21,839 nt of DNA from JBEATZ01 sp041178545 (GTDB taxonomy: Bacteria; Planctomycetota; UBA1135; UBA2386), in contig JBEGVB010000093.1 of the NCBI GenBank assembly GCA_041178545.1, positions 1-21,839 of the forward strand, given 5' to 3'. This document shows, in pieces, positions 18,224-21,839 of the stretch; within the stretch, counting starts at the first letter, position 1; every line of letters begins with the position of its first letter. A program made the translations under genes and the position numbers. The notes below the pieces were generated by a model. That model made no database searches. It was not told the DNA's origin and saw nothing but the letters and a program-made list of their open reading frames with translations.

Positions 18224-19543
18224 TCAGCCGACGAGAATGTGCTCCAGTGCCGCACGCAGATCGCGCAGGCCGAAGGGCTTGCCGATGCGGTGGACGCGCC
18301 CGACGAGCTCTGCCGGCAGTTCCCCTTCCGCGCCAGGGCGTTCGAGGATGAACACCTTGAGTTCGGGTGCCAGTGCGATCGAGCTGGTGGCCAGCTGTTC
18401 GGCCGCAATGGTGCTCGACTCGCGGTCGCAAACGAGCAGCTCGAAGCGCTCGGGTGTCGCCTGCAGCAGGGTGCGCACGGCCGCGGCGTCGGAGCAGCTG
18501 AACACGTTGCGCCCGCGCGCCTTGAGTTCCTCGACCGTCATTGCACGCAGGTCGGTGTCGGTTGCGAGGACGATCACGCCGCCGAAATGGTGGGCAGGCC
18601 GTTCTGGCTGCGGCTCGCGCGGCGACAGGTCTGCACTGGTCGGCGTCCGTGTCGGTGCCGGGAGCGCGAGCGAGGGCAGCTCGGAGCCCTCCAGTCGGAC
18701 GAGCGCGCGGGCGGAGGCGCCGGGACGGTGCAGCAGCGTCAGCTCGCCGCCTTGGCTCGCCACCAGGTTGCGTGCCGCAGAGCTCTCCAGCTCGAAGGCG
18801 TTGAGGTTGGGGGGCAGTCGCTTGTCGAGGTCGTGGTCGTCGATCCAGTCCAGGTGCAGCTCGAGGCGCACCCCGGGCTGCGTGCGGTCGAGGTGGGGCT
18901 CGGCACTGAACGTCAGTCGTGTTGCACCCTGCTCCAGCTGCGTGAGCGAGAGGCAGGCGAAGCGGAGCGCGTCCTGCAACGCGATGCGGTCGCCGTGCAC
19001 AGCAGGCAGGTGCTTGGGCACGTGGAAGGTGATCTGCAGCCCGCGCTCCAGCGTCTCCAGCTGACGACGCAGGGTCTCCAGCAGGTCCTGCACGCTGGTC
19101 GTGTCGGACCCGCGCGGCGGCGGCGACACGTAGGCCTGCAGCTTGTGCTGGAACTGCCGCAGGCTGCGGGTGGTGCGCCACAGGCGCTCCGCACTGCGCG
19201 GGATCTGGTCGGGGTCCACTGCGCTCTCGATGAGTCGGTGCGCATTGCCCTCCAGTGCCGTGACCATGCCCGAGAGCTGGTCGGCCACCGTCGAGGTGAT
19301 CGCGCGCGCATCGGCAGCAAGGCGAGGCCACGCGCCTCCCTGCATGCTGCGAGCCAACGGCTTCTTGTCCTCGGTTGCCTCGGCGGCGGGCTCGACCGCG
19401 ACAGGATCCGCTCCTGCGCCACCGCTGGCCGGCAACTCGGGCCCGTGGACCTCGGCTGGCGGTCGCGCTCGGCGGCGCAGCAGCAGCGCGAGCGGCATGG
19501 CGCCGGTCACGAGGCCGACCAGGAAGGTGTAGAGTGGGTCCAC
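18224..19543 (-). CDS. Membrane-anchored degenerate hybrid histidine kinase with C-terminal receiver-like domain
   Basis: This is a 439-residue protein with one N-terminal membrane segment (about 5-22, GTG start at 19543) and an Ala/Pro/Glu-rich linker to about 70. A DHp-like helical hairpin follows at 75-140, an ATPase-like region at 150-287 and a receiver-like domain at 320-439. The DHp core reads ADQLSGMVTALEG; by alignment with the usual HxxNN(L/M)LTxIxG pattern, the phosphoacceptor histidine is D88. In the ATPase region the N-box asparagines appear replaced (F196, S199) and no G1 or G2 glycine motifs are seen, although the terminal strand SQGGELTLLHRPGASARALV keeps the family shape. The receiver keeps D373 (LLVCD) and K422-P423, but its acidic pair is D329-T330. 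This suggests a non-catalytic sensor or scaffold rather than a working kinase. The start is inferred; no Shine-Dalgarno sequence is present. Confidence 0.7.
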   Translation of the reverse strand: MDPLYTFLVGLVTGAMPLALLLRRRARPPAEVHGPELPASGGAGADPVAVEPAAEATEDKKPLARSMQGGAWPRLAADARAITSTVADQLSGMVTALEGNAHRLIESAVDPDQIPRSAERLWRTTRSLRQFQHKLQAYVSPPPRGSDTTSVQDLLETLRRQLETLERGLQITFHVPKHLPAVHGDRIALQDALRFACLSLTQLEQGATRLTFSAEPHLDRTQPGVRLELHLDWIDDHDLDKRLPPNLNAFELESSAARNLVASQGGELTLLHRPGASARALVRLEGSELPSLALPAPTRTPTSADLSPREPQPERPAHHFGGVIVLATDTDLRAMTVEELKARGRNVFSCSDAAAVRTLLQATPERFELLVCDRESSTIAAEQLATSSIALAPELKVFILERPGAEGELPAELVGRVHRIGKPFGLRDLRAALEHILVG

Positions 19544-19592
19544 GGGAGGAGAGCCGGGCCAAGCTAGCGAACCGGTCGGGTCGAGGCCACTG

Positions 19593-19606
19593 CGGGGGCG
19601 CCCCCG
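19593..19606. other. Perfect 14-base GC palindrome between two minus-strand genes
   Basis: CGGGGGCGCCCCCG is a perfect palindrome in the 110-base gap between the GH38-like gene and the pseudokinase gene. It lies about 50 bases before the latter's GTG start. There is no T-run after it on the minus strand, so it does not look like an intrinsic terminator. It could be an operator or hairpin in the leader, or simple chance in GC-rich DNA. Confidence 0.25.
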
Positions 19607-19653
19607 GTGCGCATGGCCGATTCCGTCGACCGTGGACCCTGCGGCCGTGCGCC

Positions 19654-20577
19654 CTAACCGAGGAGGAACTGGTGCTCGACCCAGCCGAGGCACTGGGCCG
19701 ACGGCGTGGCCACCGGGCCTGCTGCGGTGTCCAGCGTTCCCACGGCCCGAACCAGCGTGAAGGCCGTGAACCCGCCGGCGTCGTTCTGCACCACCTCGCC
19801 GACGTCCGTGCAGTGGTGCTCGACCACCGTGGCAGGGATGCCGAGGAATCGCACGCGGAGCCGGTGGTCCTCGTGACGGTTGTCGACTGCGACCATCAGT
19901 TGCAGCCGCGGCTCGGCACGCACTCCGCGCACGACGACGCGGCAGGCGAAGCCCTCGCGGCCCCGTCCGAGCCGTCCTTCCAGCACCAGTTCGTCCGCAG
20001 ACTTGCACGTGCGGTAGCGGACCGGCTTCAGGAACTGCGCGGAGAAGATGCGCGCGCGTCCACCTTCGTCGAAGCGCGGCGCGTCCAGCGTGCCGTGGTC
20101 CGGGCGGTCCTCGAAGCGGAGGAAGTTGCTGCTGTGCAGCCCACCTTCGCGGTGCACGAAGAGCAGCCCTTCCTTGCGGCCGAAGCGCACGCGTGCGCCG
20201 CCACTTGCCACCAGGATGTCCTTCTTGCGCGAGAGCTCCTTGCCCTTCAGGTCCGTCAGCCCGTCCGCGCCGGCAAAGAGGTCTGTCGCCTTGTGCTGCG
20301 GTGCGAGGCTCGCGGCCTCCTCGAGGGCCACTGCGAAGCCGCGTGCAACGCCGTCCTGGACCGTGCCGGCCCAGAGGTGTGCGTGCGTTGCGCGCTCCAG
20401 CACCGCGAGGCGCTCGCGCGCGCGTCCGCTCGTGCGGGCGGCCTCCTGCGCGCGCCACGCCAGCAGCTTCAGGTCGATGCGGCAGTCGGCGCTGCCGGCG
20501 CCGGGCGCCGCACAGTCCCCCGTTGCAGCGCCGAGTTGTGCCATCGTTGCGGCGAGGCGGTGCGGGTGCTCGCTCAT
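19654..20577 (-). CDS. Orphan C-terminal half of a GH38 alpha-mannosidase-like protein
   Basis: This is a 307-residue protein without a signal peptide. From about 125 onward it resembles the beta-sandwich C-terminal domain of GH38 alpha-mannosidases. The indicators are FEDRPDHGTLDAP near 155, VAVDNRHEDHRLRVRFLG at 229-246 (compare the family DNRxxDHRLRV strand), FTLVRAVGTLD at 272-282, and TPSAQCLGWVEHQFLL at 291-306 (compare the family terminal TPxAQCxG). Residues about 58-90 (HLWAGTVQDGV) may correspond to the helical middle domain with its HDxLxGTSxDxV motif. The N-terminal catalytic alpha/beta domain of GH38, with its zinc-binding His/Asp residues, is absent. It therefore should not hydrolyse mannosides unless paired with another protein, and may be a sugar-binding remnant or a repurposed domain. 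The ATG at 20577 overlaps the methyltransferase stop (ATGA), indicating translational coupling. Gene reality is well supported; function is uncertain. Confidence 0.75.
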   Translation of the reverse strand: MSEHPHRLAATMAQLGAATGDCAAPGAGSADCRIDLKLLAWRAQEAARTSGRARERLAVLERATHAHLWAGTVQDGVARGFAVALEEAASLAPQHKATDLFAGADGLTDLKGKELSRKKDILVASGGARVRFGRKEGLLFVHREGGLHSSNFLRFEDRPDHGTLDAPRFDEGGRARIFSAQFLKPVRYRTCKSADELVLEGRLGRGREGFACRVVVRGVRAEPRLQLMVAVDNRHEDHRLRVRFLGIPATVVEHHCTDVGEVVQNDAGGFTAFTLVRAVGTLDTAAGPVATPSAQCLGWVEHQFLLG

Positions 20578-21230
20578 CGCGCGATCTCGATCGAGTAGTG
20601 CCGGTCGCTGCTCATCTCCACCCGCGCATGGCCCAGACCGGCCTCGCGCGCGCAGGCGCGTGCCTCCTCCAGCGTCAGTGCGGCGCAGAAGGACTGGAAG
20701 AACAGCTGGCGCTGGTACTCATTGGCTCCTGCTGCGTGCAGGTCCACGAGCCGCCAGGCCTCGTCCTCCGTTGCCGGTCGGAACAGGTCGCGGACCAGCA
20801 GTACGCCACCGGGTTCCAACACCCGTGCAGCCTCCTTGAGGAACTCCAACGGCTCCGGGATGTGGTGCAGGATCGTGTTGCTGAACACCCCGTCGAACGA
20901 GGCATCTGGCCACTGCAGTGCCTTCACGTCTGCGCGCACGAAGTCGATGCGGTTCGCCAACCCGAGCGGCACCAGTTTGGGCCGCGCCAGCCGCAGCATC
21001 TCCTCGGCAGCATCCACTGCCGTGATGTGCGTTGCAGGAGCTTTCTGCGCCAGCAGGATCGGGATGTCGCCGGGGCCCGTGCCCAGGTCGATCACCCGCG
21101 CGCACCGCCCACCGCCCAGTTCGAGGAAGCGCGCCACCACCGAGGCGTTGGCCGCCGAGTGGTCCATCGCCTGGTACCCCGAGGCCTCCTCGGGAGTGTC
21201 CATGTACTCGGGTTCCAGCACGCGGTGCAT
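20574..21230 (-). CDS. Class I SAM-dependent methyltransferase
   Basis: This is a 218-residue cytoplasmic methyltransferase. Motif I VIDLGTGPGDIP (46-57) binds S-adenosylmethionine. The acidic residue after strand 2 is in AVDAAEEML (71-79), motif II-like FVRADVKAL is at 97-105 and the post-motif region is FSNTILHHIPEP (116-127). The N-terminus RVLEPEYMDTPEEA..Y.AMDHSAAN matches a widely distributed methyltransferase group that I recognise but whose substrate is not known. The ATG at 21230 is supported by this conserved N-terminus. The stop overlaps the start of the GH38-like gene by 4 bases, so both are co-translated; a joint role in modifying or binding a small molecule or sugar is possible but speculative. 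Upstream is a G-rich repeat region rather than a normal promoter spacer. Confidence 0.93.
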   Translation of the reverse strand: MHRVLEPEYMDTPEEASGYQAMDHSAANASVVARFLELGGGRCARVIDLGTGPGDIPILLAQKAPATHITAVDAAEEMLRLARPKLVPLGLANRIDFVRADVKALQWPDASFDGVFSNTILHHIPEPLEFLKEAARVLEPGGVLLVRDLFRPATEDEAWRLVDLHAAGANEYQRQLFFQSFCAALTLEEARACAREAGLGHARVEMSSDRHYSIEIAR

Positions 21231-21280
21231 GGTCGGATCTTGGCGTCCTGACCACGGGATGCCAACGGTGGTGGGCGTGA

Positions 21281-21534
21281 ACGGGTGCGAGGTTTGAGGC
21301 GGATGGGGCGAGTGGACGGGGAGCGGGGATGGTGGTTGCGGCGGATGGCGCGGTGGGTGAGGAGCGGGAGCGGAGGGAGAAACTGTGAAGGGGGAGAGGA
21401 CGCGCGGACGCGGCGCGGGCGATGGGGTGGCAGGGGCGGGGTGGTGGAGCGCGCGCGGGGACAGAGGCTGGAAGAGAGGGCCGGGGAGCGGGAACGGTGG
21501 TTGAGGCGGATGGGGCGAGCGGACGGGGAACGGC
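21281..21534. repeat. Three degenerate copies of a 40-45 base G-rich repeat near a transposase end
   Basis: The non-coding stretch from 21231 to about 21579 is strongly purine-rich on the plus strand. It holds three related units with the shared core TTGAGGCGGATGGGGCGAG, best seen at 21294-21312, 21336-21354 (degenerate) and 21501-21519. Flanks such as GGGGAGCGGG and ACGGTGGTTG are also shared. The GCGGATGG cores start at 21299, 21341 and 21506, giving spacings of 42 and 165 bases. The DNA between 21366 and 21482 is G-rich without a further full copy. In the minus-strand transposase frame these units translate as a repeated Pro/Ala/Ser peptide. I see no strong palindromy. They are candidates for repeat elements mobilised by the adjacent Y1-type transposase. 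Confidence 0.6.
21417..21441 (+). other. Canonical G-quadruplex motif
   Basis: Four runs of three or four guanines (21417-21419, 21424-21427, 21433-21436, 21438-21441) are separated by loops of 4, 5 and 1 bases, which satisfies the usual G3+N1-7 rule. The motif is in the repeat region between the methyltransferase start and the transposase fragment. The G-rich strand is the plus strand, opposite to the strand transcribed into mRNA sense for the neighbouring minus-strand genes. Confidence 0.5.
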
Positions 21535-21579
21535 GTGGCGGTCCCCCTGCTGTGGCGGTGGCCCTGTCCTTTCCCCGGC

Positions 21580-21839
21580 CCGTCTGACGACCTTGGGCCG
21601 CTCGTGGACGCTCAGCAGGCCGTGGCGCTTCCAGCCCGCGCGCAGCAGCCAAGTGGACGGGTCGGCGGTGGGGCGGGCGTAGCGGTCGAGGTTGCGGATG
21701 GTCACGGACTCCACAAAGCCGTCGAACCACGGTGCCGAGCTGAACAGGTCGATGGGCTCCTCCACCTTGGGCCCCTTGCCCTGCTCAAAGTGCTTGTGCG
21801 CGTTGCCGAACACGTAGCGCAACGCATGCCGCACCTCCT
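21580..21839 (-). CDS. C-terminal part of a REP-associated-type Y1 transposase, cut by the window edge
   Basis: The frame is open to the right edge, so the N-terminus with the HUH catalytic motif lies outside the window. The visible part contains RHALRYVFGNAHKHF, SSAPWFDGF and TWLLRAGWKRHGLLSV, a C-terminal pattern I recognise from IS200-like/REP-associated tyrosine transposases of planctomycetes and myxobacteria. Similarity fades after about 21590, where relatives normally end within a few residues. Here no stop occurs, and the same frame runs on through the G-rich repeats and into antisense of the methyltransferase gene down to 20719. The true 3' end is therefore uncertain and the end given is where recognisable sequence stops. 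The gene may have lost its stop by a frameshift or by repeat insertion. Confidence 0.65.

Noticed and set aside
19560..19616. Possible 16-codon upstream ORF (minus strand, ATG within the 110-base gap)
   Set aside because: It is too short, lacks a ribosome binding site, and is expected by chance in GC-rich DNA.
21281..21534. CRISPR array
   Set aside because: The repeats are only three, degenerate, unevenly spaced (42 and 165 bases) and not separated by unique spacers of equal length; no cas genes are present.

Overview
This window is GC-rich chromosomal DNA from a bacterium that is most probably a member of the Planctomycetota. The evidence is a secreted protein with a C-terminal module I associate with planctomycete exported proteins, an oversized signal peptidase I with a large periplasmic insertion, a VPS10/BNR-type propeller protein, a TMTC-like glycosyltransferase with TPRs, and translation starts that mostly lack a Shine-Dalgarno sequence. 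The phylum call is an inference from family recognition; there is no rRNA or other direct marker here. Genes are tightly packed, with most gaps under 100 bases and several 4-base start/stop overlaps. I saw no tRNA, rRNA or CRISPR array.

Left part (1-7961): a secreted modular adhesin-like protein (minus) is divergent from an M20 metallopeptidase with a basic tail (plus). The peptidase converges on a very large secreted BNR/sortilin-like propeller protein (minus), which is divergent from a secreted alkaline-phosphatase-superfamily enzyme (plus).

Centre (7980-14493): a minus-strand run of six genes reads, in transcription order, lepA (ribosomal GTPase EF4), lepB (signal peptidase I), lptB (LPS-export ATPase), an exported protein of unknown function, a membrane-anchored J-domain protein and an OsmC-like peroxidase. 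The first four are joined by 4-base ATGA/GTGA overlaps. This unit links translation, protein export and outer-membrane biogenesis, so the unknown fourth gene is a candidate envelope factor. Two inverted repeats and a -10-like hexamer sit just upstream of lepA.

Right part (14712-21839): a plus-strand TMTC-like GT-C glycosyltransferase with C-terminal TPRs converges on a minus-strand series. In transcription order that series is a SAM methyltransferase, an orphan C-terminal half of a GH38 alpha-mannosidase-like protein, a membrane-anchored degenerate histidine kinase/receiver protein, rph (RNase PH) and rdgB (dITP/XTP pyrophosphatase). The right edge holds the C-terminal part of a REP-associated-type (Y1) transposase. 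Its frame runs without a stop into about 350 bases of G-rich, repeat-containing DNA that includes a canonical G-quadruplex motif.

I do not see a clear new defence or biosynthetic system. The items most worth a second look are the transposase-linked repeats, the orphan GH38 C-terminal half paired with a methyltransferase, the pseudokinase-receiver protein and the unknown fourth gene of the lepA-lepB-lptB unit.
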